This document shows positions 1 through 7,139 of a DNA stretch of 64,000 nucleotides, in pieces. The notes under the pieces are model-generated. The model did no database searches. It was not told the origin of the DNA and was given only the letters and a program-made list of their open reading frames with translations. Numbering within the stretch: position 1 is the first letter of the stretch; every line of letters starts with the position of its first letter. The position numbers were made by a program, and so were the translations under genes. The DNA comes from Streptomyces echinatus (lineage in GTDB: Bacteria; Actinomycetota; Actinomycetes; Streptomycetales; Streptomycetaceae). The stretch spans positions 496,001-560,000 of the forward strand of contig NZ_JACHJK010000002.1 in the NCBI RefSeq assembly GCF_014203595.1, written 5' to 3'.

Positions 1-572
1 TCGAACCTACGGCGGGCGCACACCGCCTGCTCTTCCCGGTCGACGACCGTCTCCTCGACGAGGCGGATCCGATCGTGCTCGCCAAGATCGTCGGTGACGT
101 ACGGCCGCGCGGTCTGGGCGACGAGCCCGCCGAGCCCCTCGCCCATGCCGAGGCGCAGCTGCTGGAAGCGGGCGGCGACGGAGCCCTCCGTGACCCGCAT
201 GTAGGTGTCGCCGCGTGCCGGGTCGTTGAGGCTGAGGTAGGCGACGTCCGTGCCGAGCAGGGAGCGGGCGCGCTGCACGATGGCCCGCAGGACGGCGTCC
301 AGGTCGCGGAGTCCGGCGAGGTCGTGCGCGGTCTCGAAGAGCGCCGACAGCTCCGCCTCGCGCCGCCTGCGTCCCTCCAGTTCGGCCCGCACGCGCAGGG
401 CGAGCAGCCTGGCCTCTTCCAGCGCGGCGAGCCGGCCGGCCGGCTCGCCCTCGGCGCGGGCGAGCAGGACGGGCCGCTCATAGGCCTCCACGGAGGCGTC
501 GCGGGCCAGCAGGTCGAGGTACGGTGCCTCGGCGCTGCCGCTGGGTGCCGGCTGCAGGTGATCGCGGGACAT
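1..572 (-). CDS. GAF-domain regulator, 3' end beyond the window edge
   Basis: The reading frame opens at ATG 572 and runs off the left edge after about 190 codons. The N-terminal ~70 residues are an Arg/Ala/Leu-rich helical stretch, followed by a GAF-like segment (about residues 75-165) with ETAHDLAGL, LLGTDVAYLSLND, the MGEGLGGLVAQT loop and RPYVTDD. This architecture is typical of actinobacterial GAF plus PucR-type helix-turn-helix regulators, but the DNA-binding part would lie outside the window. The last ~25 residues are unusually charged, and the hydrophobic strand expected at that point in a GAF domain is not obvious. The gene follows the hydroxybutyrate dehydrogenase on the same strand after 76 bp, so the two may be co-transcribed. 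The regulator call is inference. Confidence 0.6.
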   Translation of the reverse strand, partial: MSRDHLQPAPSGSAEAPYLDLLARDASVEAYERPVLLARAEGEPAGRLAALEEARLLALRVRAELEGRRRREAELSALFETAHDLAGLRDLDAVLRAIVQRARSLLGTDVAYLSLNDPARGDTYMRVTEGSVAARFQQLRLGMGEGLGGLVAQTARPYVTDDLGEHDRIRLVEETVVDREEQAVCARRRF

Positions 573-648
573 GGTCACAGGATTCCGTATCGGCCGCCCG
601 GCCCGGCAGGCCTGTGGAAAACTCGCGGGGCCCGGGCCGCCGGCCCGG

Positions 649-1488
649 TCAGTGGGCCGTCCACCCGCCGTCCAGGACGAGCGAGGTGCCGGTCACGAAG
701 GACGCCTGCGGGCTGCACAGATAGGCCACGGCCTCGGCGACCTCCTCGGGTTCGATGAGCCGCCGCAGCGCGCTGTCCTTCAGCAGGATCTCGGACACCA
801 CGCGCTCCTCGGCGATGCCGTGCGCCTGTGCCTGGTCGGCGATCTGCTTCTCGACCAGGGGGGTGCGCACATAGGCCGGGTTCACACAGTTCGAGGTGAC
901 CCCGTGGGCGGCGCCTTCCAGCGCGGCCGTCTTGGACAGTCCTTCGAGGCCATGTTTGGCGGCCACATAGGCCGACTTGAAGGCCGAGGCGCGCAGACCA
1001 TGGACGGAGGACACATTCACGATCCGGCCCCAGCCCTGGGCATACATGTGCGGAAGGGCGCCGCGGATGAGACGGAAGGGTGCCTCCAGCATCACGGTCA
1101 GCACCGTGTGGAACACGTCGGGGGGAAACTCCTCGATGGGCCGCACCAGTTGCAGTCCGGCGTTGTTGACCAGCACATCGGTGCCTTCGGCGGCGCGTTC
1201 GGCGGCGTCCAGGTCGGTGAGGTCCACGACCCGCGGTACGACGGTGCCGGCGAGGTCGCCGGCCCGTTCCGCCTGCTGGGCCAGCTCGGCCAGGCCGGCC
1301 GCGTCCCGGTCGACGGCGCGCACCTCGGCCCCGGCGGCGGCCAGCCGCAGCGCGCAGGCCCGGCCGATGCCGCTGGCGGCACCGGTGACGAGCGCGGTGC
1401 GGCCGTCGAGGTCGAGGGTGAGGGGCTGGAGCCGGGGGCCGGGACCTGACAGGGGGGTGGGACCTGACAGGGGGGTGGGCGAGGTCAT
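649..1488 (-). CDS. 3-hydroxybutyrate dehydrogenase (SDR family)
   Basis: This 279-residue classical short-chain dehydrogenase has the NAD-binding TGAASGIG motif near residue 35, the NNAG motif, the catalytic Ser (VNVSSVHG) and the YVAAK Tyr/Lys pair. The LVEKQI segment after VNPAYVRTP and overall similarity fit bacterial 3-hydroxybutyrate dehydrogenases, which interconvert (R)-3-hydroxybutyrate and acetoacetate in ketone-body or polyhydroxybutyrate use. Start ATG 1488 lies six bases after TAGGGT, consistent with a leaderless transcript. The first ~20 residues precede the normal fold and contain a doubled TPLSGP hexapeptide encoded by an 18-bp tandem repeat. The NAD-binding and catalytic residues are intact. 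The exact substrate is inferred from family resemblance. Confidence 0.8.
   Translation of the reverse strand: MTSPTPLSGPTPLSGPGPRLQPLTLDLDGRTALVTGAASGIGRACALRLAAAGAEVRAVDRDAAGLAELAQQAERAGDLAGTVVPRVVDLTDLDAAERAAEGTDVLVNNAGLQLVRPIEEFPPDVFHTVLTVMLEAPFRLIRGALPHMYAQGWGRIVNVSSVHGLRASAFKSAYVAAKHGLEGLSKTAALEGAAHGVTSNCVNPAYVRTPLVEKQIADQAQAHGIAEERVVSEILLKDSALRRLIEPEEVAEAVAYLCSPQASFVTGTSLVLDGGWTAH
1443..1478. repeat. 18-bp tandem duplication inside the dehydrogenase 5' end
   Basis: Two copies of an 18-bp unit beginning gacctgac lie head to tail, and on the minus strand they encode two TPLSGP hexapeptides ahead of the SDR fold. The period is a multiple of three, so the frame is kept. It looks like a recent slippage event in a non-essential N-terminal extension. 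Confidence 0.85.
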
Positions 1489-1514
1489 GTGCCGACCCTA
1501 AGCGGAACCCCACG

Positions 1515-1532
1515 GTCACTACATGTGGTGAC
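1515..1532. promoter_or_regulatory. 18-bp near-perfect palindrome upstream of the dehydrogenase
   Basis: Arms GTCAC and GTGAC flank an ACATGT core, and only one symmetric pair of positions mismatches. The centre is about 35 bp upstream of ATG 1488, so it would cover the -35 area of a leaderless promoter whose -10 is TAGGGT at about 1495-1500. This is what a repressor or activator site looks like; the binding protein is unknown. The neighbouring GAF-domain regulator is one candidate. Confidence 0.5.
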
Positions 1533-1542
1533 AACCCATACT

Positions 1543-2022
1543 TCAGCCGACAGTCGTAGGGTCAAACCATGTGGGTGCATCGGACATGGCCTGCTTGATC
1601 CGGAAGAGGCCGAACTCGTTCAGCGCGGGCAGCGCGTCCACCGCGAACCAGCCGACCTCCAGCGACTCGTCGTCGTTGACCCGGGCCTCGCCGCCCACAG
1701 CCCGGCAGCGGACGGCGATGTCCATGTACTGGCAGGTGTCACCGTTGGGGTACGTCACCGGCGCCAGCGCCTGCACGAGGACCACCCGCTCGGCCACGCA
1801 GTGCACCGCCGTCTCCTCGAAGACCTCCCGCACCGCGCAGGCGGCGGGCTGTTCGCCCGGCTCCGGGATTCCGCCGATCACCGACCACTTGCGGGTGTCG
1901 GTCCGTCGGCCGAGCAGCACCCTGCCCTCGTCGTCGAAGACGATCGCGGTGACTCCGGGGAGCCAGAGCAGCTGCCGGCCGGCGGAAGCCCTGAGCGTGC
2001 GGATGAAATCGGGAGTAGCCAT
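1543..2022 (-). CDS. NUDIX hydrolase
   Basis: This 159-residue protein has a Nudix box, G-x5-E-x7-REVFEETAV, in which the usual Gly of the closing EExGU is Ala. Nudix enzymes hydrolyse nucleoside diphosphates linked to another moiety; the substrate here cannot be read from sequence. I chose ATG 2022 (MATPDFIRTLRA) because TAGGGT sits seven bases upstream as a leaderless -10 and the protein then begins just before the fold. An in-frame ATG at 2067 would add 15 Arg/Ala-rich residues and is less likely. The mobile region starts about 70 bp upstream, so any distal promoter elements have been displaced. Confidence 0.8.
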   Translation of the reverse strand: MATPDFIRTLRASAGRQLLWLPGVTAIVFDDEGRVLLGRRTDTRKWSVIGGIPEPGEQPAACAVREVFEETAVHCVAERVVLVQALAPVTYPNGDTCQYMDIAVRCRAVGGEARVNDDESLEVGWFAVDALPALNEFGLFRIKQAMSDAPTWFDPTTVG

Positions 2023-2090
2023 GATCCCGACCCTAACGGGCAGCCGCGCGGCGGCCGCCCGGTTCACCGGGTTCCTCCGAGGATGCCCCG

Positions 2091-2100
2091 TCCTTTAGGG
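2091..2100. repeat. Left target-site duplication of the IS4-type element
   Basis: The 10-bp tcctttaggg directly abuts the left inverted repeat and recurs identically at 3610-3619. A 10-bp duplication fits the 9-12 bp usual for IS4-family elements. Confidence 0.85.
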
Positions 2101-2120
2101 CAAGGCCGTGAAGTTAAGGG
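2101..2120. repeat. IS4-type left inverted repeat
   Basis: caaggccgtgaagttaaggg matches the reverse complement of 3590-3609 at 19 of 20 positions. The transposase stop codon (2114-2116) lies inside this repeat. Confidence 0.9.
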
Positions 2121-3445
2121 CTGATCGGTGATTGCAAGATGTCGATGCTGAGGGTGGCTCGGTAGGTGCGTCGGTCGACTTTGAGGCTTTTGTGTGCGTA
2201 GCGGGATAGTGGACGTTTCACTGCTCGGGGGCTCACGCGTAGGCGGCGGGCGGGCATGAGGTGGTCCAGTACTGCCCGGCCGATAGCTCCGGCGAGGTCG
2301 ATCGCAGTGTCCGCGACGACGCCTGCGGCCTGGATGGTCTGGTCGCGTGCGGCCTGGAGGGCGATGCTGAAGCTGGCCCGGTCCGGGTCGGTGCCCGGGA
2401 CGGTGCCGGTGGCGTCGGCGATCGCGATCCGCAGGGCTTGGTAGGCGCTCAGCAGGGCGTAGACCTCTTGAGCGATGCCGGCCCAGGTTCTGGAGCGCAG
2501 GACGCGTCGGCCCAGCATCGTTTTCTTGATCTCGAAGTAGGCCGATTCCACTTCCCACCGCTCGTGATAGAGCCTGGCCAGGTCGAATGCCGGGTAGCGG
2601 TGATGATCGAGAAGGTTGGTGGCCAGGCGGTAGAGGCCGGTATGCCGTCCGGCTGTGGTGGCGATGGTGACCTCGCACTCGATGATGCGGACCTCGACGG
2701 CGCCGAAGCGCGAGAGGAAGGAGCCGTCGTTGTACCGGGCCAGTACGGGCGGCTTGCGGATGGCGGACAAGCGGGCCAGGAAGGCTGCGTCGGTGCCAGC
2801 GACGGCGGTGAGGAAGGAATTGGTGGCAAAGCCGCGGTCCAGGAGCACGATCACACCGCTGTGCAAGGAGCGCATGAGCCGTTCGCCGTAGACCGTCTCA
2901 CCCCTGCTGCGGGGACCGAAGGCGGCGTCGATGACAGCTCGGGTGCCACAAGCCACCAGCGCGGTCAGACAGATCTGCGGATAGCCGGAGGTGGCGTACT
3001 GATTGGAGCCCTTGCCCAGGCGGGCCCGGTTCACAGGGCTGTCCGGGACGTCGAGGTAGGTGCCGTCGATCGCGACCGTGAGCAGCCCCTTCCAGCGGGC
3101 ACCACCGGTACGGACCGCCGAGACGGGGCCGCGCAACAGGTCGAACAGGGCACGCATCGGGCGGACCCCGAGCCGGGTCCGCGCGTCCCACAGGCCTGCC
3201 CCGGTGACCTTCGGGACCGGTAACGAGTCCAGTGCGGCGGTGAGTTTGCCCCAGACGGCGAGATAGCCGCACTCCTCAAATAGTGCGGCAGCCAGGAGCA
3301 GGTAGACCACGACGCGAGCAGGGAGTTTCCGCAGCCGCCGCTGTCTCGCGCCGGTCTCGGTGAGGATGGCGTCGACCATCTCGAACGGCACGATCCGGGT
3401 CAGTTCCCCCAGATGCCCAGGCGCGAACACGCCCTCGGCTACCAC
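2114..3445 (-). CDS. IS4-family DDE transposase
   Basis: This 443-residue transposase catalyses cut-and-paste movement of the surrounding element. The DDE catalytic core is visible: VAIDGTYLDVPD (first Asp, about residue 128), VLLDRGF (second Asp) and the IS4 signature YHERWEVESAYFEIK, which fits Y-(2)-R-(3)-E-(6)-K and supplies the catalytic Glu. The N-terminal GVFAPGHLGELTRIVPFEMVD block is common in actinobacterial IS4 transposases. GTG 3445 is the first usable start. Upstream codons continue in frame as VITREI, where relatives usually begin, but the first codon there is GTC. The start may therefore have been lost, or GTG 3445 is used. No frameshift is visible. Confidence 0.9.
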   Translation of the reverse strand: MVAEGVFAPGHLGELTRIVPFEMVDAILTETGARQRRLRKLPARVVVYLLLAAALFEECGYLAVWGKLTAALDSLPVPKVTGAGLWDARTRLGVRPMRALFDLLRGPVSAVRTGGARWKGLLTVAIDGTYLDVPDSPVNRARLGKGSNQYATSGYPQICLTALVACGTRAVIDAAFGPRSRGETVYGERLMRSLHSGVIVLLDRGFATNSFLTAVAGTDAAFLARLSAIRKPPVLARYNDGSFLSRFGAVEVRIIECEVTIATTAGRHTGLYRLATNLLDHHRYPAFDLARLYHERWEVESAYFEIKKTMLGRRVLRSRTWAGIAQEVYALLSAYQALRIAIADATGTVPGTDPDRASFSIALQAARDQTIQAAGVVADTAIDLAGAIGRAVLDHLMPARRLRVSPRAVKRPLSRYAHKSLKVDRRTYRATLSIDILQSPISP

Positions 3446-3589
3446 GATTTCACGGGTGATGACACACTGGCCTGACAGCGGAGCCTCCGGTGCTGTGAAC
3501 GGCTTGTCTTGGCGGACCAGTCAGTTCTACCGGGGCTCCGCTTCCTGCGTCAGGCCATCACGCAGAACCCCCTCCCAGCAGCACAAACA

Positions 3590-3609
3590 CCCTTAACTTC
3601 ATGGCCTTG
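3590..3609. repeat. IS4-type right inverted repeat
   Basis: cccttaacttcatggccttg is the inverted partner of 2101-2120. The ATG inside it creates a spurious upstream start for the tnpB frame, which cannot be the native start because it belongs to a different element. Confidence 0.9.
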
Positions 3610-3619
3610 TCCTTTAGGG
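3610..3619. repeat. Right target-site duplication of the IS4-type element
   Basis: This second copy of tcctttaggg is identical to 2091-2100. With the IS removed, the single copy forms the apical stem and loop of the hairpin ccccg-tcc-ttta-ggg-cgggg. Confidence 0.85.
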
Positions 3620-3658
3620 CGGGGAGGAATCGGACTCCTGCGGAGCAGGGCAGAGGTA

Positions 3659-3685
3659 GCCGTTTCGCCGTCAGGGCGAAACGGC
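3659..3685 (+). other. Left-side hairpin of the TnpB element
   Basis: gccgtttcgcc pairs perfectly with ggcgaaacggc across a gtcag loop. Sub-terminal hairpins are recognition features at the ends of IS200/IS605 elements. It could instead act as a transcription barrier ahead of tnpB. Confidence 0.6.
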
Positions 3686-3759
3686 GTCCACCCCAGGACG
3701 GGGTGAGGAACCCCGCGAAGATCGATTGTTCTCAACTGTCAGTTCTCCCGGATAGGTTG

Positions 3760-4986
3760 ATGTTCATGAGGGCCGATGCGAAGACGGTGGATGCCGGGTA
3801 CGCCCGGTGGACCTTCCGGCTGCGCGTGTCGTCCACCGCCCGCACCGCACTTGAGGCGGAATGGGACCGGTGCCGGTGGATCTGGAACGAGTCCGTCGCC
3901 AAGTCCAAGGCGACACACCTGCACAACAAGGCCACCGGCGAGAAGCAGACGTGCGGGCCGGCCCAGCTCGACAAGATGCTGACCGAGGCCCGCAAGCGCA
4001 CGGCGTGGCTGCGTGAGGGCTCCAGCGTTCCGCAACAGCAGGTGATACGCGACTTCGGCAAGTCCCGCGCCAAGGCGCACAAGGACATCAAAGACCGGCT
4101 GCCCATGGCACGCCGGGCGGGTATGCCGCGCTGGAAGAAGAAGCGCCAGGCGCGCCCGAGCCTCAGCTACACCCGGCGCGGGTTCCGCCTGAAGGACGGC
4201 CGTCTGCACCTGGCCGGGGGCATCGTGCTGAGCGTGGTGTGGTCGCGGGACCTTGAGGCCGACCCGTCCAGCGTCCGCGTCTACCAGGACAGCACCGGGG
4301 CGTGGTCCGCCTCCTTCGTCGTGCCCGCGACCGTCGAACCGCTTGCGGAAACCGGGCGTGTGATCGGTATCGACTGGGGCGTCAAGGAGAGTGCGACCAC
4401 CACCAGCGACGACCACGACCTTCCCCACGCCCAGCACGGCAGCACCGCCGCGCAGAAGCTGGCGAGGTATCAGCGGATGATGGCCCGGCGCAGGCCCGCC
4501 AGGGGACAGGCCGCATCGAAGGGCTACCGCGAAGCGAAGCGGCAGACCGCGAAGCTGCACCGCAAAGTGGCTGCCCAGCGGCAGGACACCGGCCGCAAGT
4601 GGGCCAAGTCCGTCGTCCGCGACCACGATGCCATCGCGGTGGAGGACTTCCGCCCGAAGTTCCTCGCCAGGACCACCATGGCGCGTAAGGCCGCTGACGC
4701 GGCGATCAGCGCGACGAAGAAGGCCCTGGTCGAGATGGGCCGCAAGCACGGGCGCGCCGTGCACCTCGTGCACCCCGCGCACACCACGATGGACTGTGCG
4801 CAGTGCGGAGCGAGAACCAAGCACGCACTACCTCTCTCAGAACGAACGTACGCCTGCACCGCGTGCGGAGCCGTCTCGCTCCGAGACAAGAACTCCGCCC
4901 GCGTGATGCTGGTCCGGGCTGGTCTCAACCCGGCTAGCGCTGATCGCAAAAGACCAGACCAGGCGCAGCCTGGCCTGGCAGCGTGA
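3760..4986 (+). CDS. tnpB: TnpB RNA-guided nuclease
   Basis: TnpB is the RNA-guided DNA nuclease of IS200/IS605 elements and an ancestor of Cas12. From ATG 3760 it is 408 residues, close to well-studied TnpB proteins. All three RuvC acidic residues are present: D205 in GIDWG, E295 in AVEDF and D376 in RDKNSAR. The four zinc-finger cysteines are C346, C349, C366 and C369. The N-terminal FRLRVSSTARTALEAEWDRCRWIWN block is the usual start of the wedge/REC region. The frame stays open to 3601, but that stretch is terminal-repeat DNA, so 3760 (or the ATG at 3766) is preferred. The nuclease looks intact. Confidence 0.85.
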   Translation: MFMRADAKTVDAGYARWTFRLRVSSTARTALEAEWDRCRWIWNESVAKSKATHLHNKATGEKQTCGPAQLDKMLTEARKRTAWLREGSSVPQQQVIRDFGKSRAKAHKDIKDRLPMARRAGMPRWKKKRQARPSLSYTRRGFRLKDGRLHLAGGIVLSVVWSRDLEADPSSVRVYQDSTGAWSASFVVPATVEPLAETGRVIGIDWGVKESATTTSDDHDLPHAQHGSTAAQKLARYQRMMARRRPARGQAASKGYREAKRQTAKLHRKVAAQRQDTGRKWAKSVVRDHDAIAVEDFRPKFLARTTMARKAADAAISATKKALVEMGRKHGRAVHLVHPAHTTMDCAQCGARTKHALPLSERTYACTACGAVSLRDKNSARVMLVRAGLNPASADRKRPDQAQPGLAA

Positions 4987-5053
4987 GCTAGAAATCCCCG
5001 ATCAGCCCCGGAGGGTGAGCAATCCCCTCCCTTCAGGGAGGGGAGGTTTCAAG
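4880..5053 (+). ncRNA. Candidate omega-RNA (reRNA) overlapping the tnpB 3' end and right end
   Basis: In TnpB systems the guide RNA scaffold spans the 3' part of tnpB and the right end, and the guide is read from the flanking DNA just beyond. Here the right end finishes with an 8-bp stem (5024-5031 with 5036-5043, ttca loop) and aggtttcaag. The guide would then start at about 5053 and read into ggacgtaccacgg. The 5' boundary given is approximate. The existence of the RNA is inferred from the family, not seen directly. Confidence 0.5.
5024..5043 (+). other. Right-end hairpin of the TnpB element
   Basis: cccctccc pairs with gggagggg across a ttca loop. It has the same architecture (8-bp stem, 4-nt loop) as the interrupted hairpin on the left side, ccccgtcc-ttta-gggcgggg. 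The remaining DNA to 5200 is rich in cgtac and gtacgg words, has no convincing gene, and leads into the lnt stop codon on the other strand. Confidence 0.75.
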
Positions 5054-5200
5054 GGACGTACCACGGACGTACCGCTCCCGTAGGACAGTCGTACGCCGGT
5101 CACATGCACGGCCGCGGCACAGCCGTACGGCGGCCGTACCGGGGCCGTGTGCGCGAGGCGGCCGTAGGGGAGGCCGTACCGCGGCGGTGGAGGCGTACGG

Positions 5201-6811
5201 TTACGCGTCGCCGGTGCGCCGGGCGCGCAGGCCGGACCCGATCGCCCAGCCGACCCCGCCCGCGGCGACCAGCACCAGGGCGATCTCCGGGAGGATGCCC
5301 AGATCGGTGGCGGGGGTCGTGGACGTGCGCAGCGGCACCTTCTGGACGAGGTAGGCCGGTACGAACATGCCGGTCTTCTGGGTGATCCGGCCGTCCGGCA
5401 TGATGACCGCGCTGACGCCGCTGGTCACCGGCACGGTCACGGTGCGGCTGTGTTCGACGGCGCGGACGCGGGACATGGCGAGCTGCTGGTAGGTCATCTC
5501 GCTGCGGTCGAAGGTGGCGTTGTTGCTCGGCACGGAGATCATCTGCGCGCCGTGCGTCACCGTGTCCCGCACGGCCCAGTCGAAGGCGGCCTCGTAGCAG
5601 GTGGCCAGGCCCACCTTGGCGCCGTCGATGTCGAACACGCCCGGCTCGGCGCCCCGGCTGAAGTCCTGCCGGGCCATCTCGGTCCAGCTCTTGTTGATCG
5701 CGCCGACGAGCGAGCGGAGCGGGAGGAACTCGCCGAAGGGCTGGATCTGCCGCTTGTCGTAGGTCTGCGTCGGGCCCTTGGCCGGATCCCACAGGATCTG
5801 CTCGTTGAACAGCTTGCCGTCCCTCTCGACCACACCGCCGACCGAGACGGGTACGCCGACGTCCTTGGCCGCCTGCTCGATGACGGCGGCGGCGTCGGCG
5901 TACGCGAAGGGATCGATGTCGGAGGAGTTCTCCGGCCACAGGACGTAGTCCGGTCTGGCGACCTTGCCCGCCCTGATGTCGGCGGCCAGCTTGTGCGTCT
6001 CACGCGCGTGGTAGTCGAGCACGGCCCGTCGCTGGGCGTTGAACTCCAGGCCGGCGCGCGGCACGTTGCCCTGGATCAGCGCCACGGTCGCGGTGCCGTC
6101 CTCCGCCTTGTCGCTCACCAGCCCGCGGGCCGCGACCGCGCCCGCCACCGGTACGGCGACGCTCAGCAGCGCGGCGGTCGCGGCGGCCCGCCGCAGGGTC
6201 CGGGTACGGCGCCGTTCGGCGACCAGCCGCCCCGCCTCGTACAGACCGAATCCGCACAGGACGACCGCGAAGCCGAGCACGGGAGTGCCGCCCAGCGCGG
6301 CGAGCGGCAGGAAGAGGCCGTCCGCCTGACCGAACGCGATCTTGCCCCAGGGGAAGCCGCTGAAGGGCACGCGCGCGCGTACCGCCTCGCCCGCCGTCCA
6401 CACGGCGGCGGCCCACACCGGCCAGGCGGGCAGCTTGGAGACCGCGGCCACACCCACGCCGACCAGCGCGACGAAGATCGCCTCGATGGCCACCAGGGCC
6501 ACCCAGGGAAGGGGCCCGACCTCCACGCTCGTCCACACCAGCAGGGGCAGCAGGAAGCCCAGCCCGAAGAGGTAGCCGAGGCCGAGGGCGGCCTTCCAGG
6601 TCCGGCCGCGCAGCACCCAGCCGAAACCGGCGAAGGCGGGCAGGGCCAGCCACCACAGGGTCCGCGGCGGGAAGCTGACGTAGAGCAGCACTCCGCAGAG
6701 CACGGAGGCGGCGGCCGGGACCAGGCGCAGCAATCGGCCACGGAGCGCGCCGGAGGCGGGGGGCGGCTGGAGCTGGTCCGGCTGGTCCACGGAAGTAGCG
6801 GTGACGGTCAC
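5201..6811 (-). CDS. lnt: Apolipoprotein N-acyltransferase
   Basis: Lnt transfers an acyl chain from phospholipid to the N-terminal Cys of diacylated lipoproteins on the outer face of the membrane. An N-terminal half with about seven membrane segments, including the FSGFPWGKIAFGQ loop, precedes a C-terminal nitrilase-like domain. The Glu-Lys-Cys triad is intact: E294 in WPENSSD, K353 in TYDKRQ and C405 in ATCYEAAF. A final membrane helix and basic tail close the protein (536 residues). I use GTG 6811, since the open frame upstream (to 7042) is Arg/Gly-rich and not family-like. GTG 6790 is an alternative. No clear ribosome-binding site helps. Confidence 0.88.
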   Translation of the reverse strand: MTVTATSVDQPDQLQPPPASGALRGRLLRLVPAAASVLCGVLLYVSFPPRTLWWLALPAFAGFGWVLRGRTWKAALGLGYLFGLGFLLPLLVWTSVEVGPLPWVALVAIEAIFVALVGVGVAAVSKLPAWPVWAAAVWTAGEAVRARVPFSGFPWGKIAFGQADGLFLPLAALGGTPVLGFAVVLCGFGLYEAGRLVAERRRTRTLRRAAATAALLSVAVPVAGAVAARGLVSDKAEDGTATVALIQGNVPRAGLEFNAQRRAVLDYHARETHKLAADIRAGKVARPDYVLWPENSSDIDPFAYADAAAVIEQAAKDVGVPVSVGGVVERDGKLFNEQILWDPAKGPTQTYDKRQIQPFGEFLPLRSLVGAINKSWTEMARQDFSRGAEPGVFDIDGAKVGLATCYEAAFDWAVRDTVTHGAQMISVPSNNATFDRSEMTYQQLAMSRVRAVEHSRTVTVPVTSGVSAVIMPDGRITQKTGMFVPAYLVQKVPLRTSTTPATDLGILPEIALVLVAAGGVGWAIGSGLRARRTGDA

Positions 6812-7139
6812 CCGGGTGAGTGTACGGCGGTTGACGCCGGCGCCGACAGCACGGTCCGGCACGGGCGCACCGTCGGTTCTCCCTGGTGGGCGCCGGTTCC
6901 CGGCGGGCGGGTGGGCGGTGCCCGGCCGCACTCCCCCGCCCCGGGACGCCGGGTCGCGGCCCCGCCGCCGCTCCGGCGGGGACGGTCGCTGTACCTGGCG
7001 GAAACGTGCCGTTCCTCCGCGTCTCGTGACCAAAGCGGTCATGAGCCGCTACGGTGTGGCCAGCCTCGGCGGCGCGGCCGATCCCGGCACGCGGCCGTGG
7101 CCTGCCACAGGTCGGGGGACCGGGTACGAGGGGCGGCGG

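Larger units (their letters stand above)
2101..3609 (-). mobile_element. Complete IS4-family insertion sequence, 1509 bp
   Basis: The element is bounded by 20-bp terminal inverted repeats with a single mismatch and flanked by a 10-bp direct repeat. It carries one transposase gene that fills most of its length. The near-identical ends, exact target duplication and open reading frame indicate a fairly recent insertion. It lies at the left terminal hairpin of the adjoining TnpB element, making a nested arrangement. I do not assign a named IS. Confidence 0.9.
3610..5053 (+). mobile_element. IS200/IS605-type (IS1341-like) element carrying only tnpB
   Basis: The element consists of structured left-side DNA, a tnpB gene and a right-end hairpin followed by aggtttcaag; no tnpA (Y1 transposase) is present. 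The left side has an 11-bp perfect hairpin at 3659-3685 with a 5-nt loop, plus smaller stems near 3631-3650. The true left boundary is uncertain because the IS4-type copy is inserted in the terminal hairpin, so part of the original left end probably lies at about 2085-2100. Without tnpA, movement would need a partner transposase in trans. Confidence 0.75.

Noticed and set aside
3601-3759. Upstream extension of tnpB from ATG 3601
   Set aside because: That ATG lies in the IS4-type inverted repeat, and the extension is terminal-structure DNA rather than TnpB-like protein.
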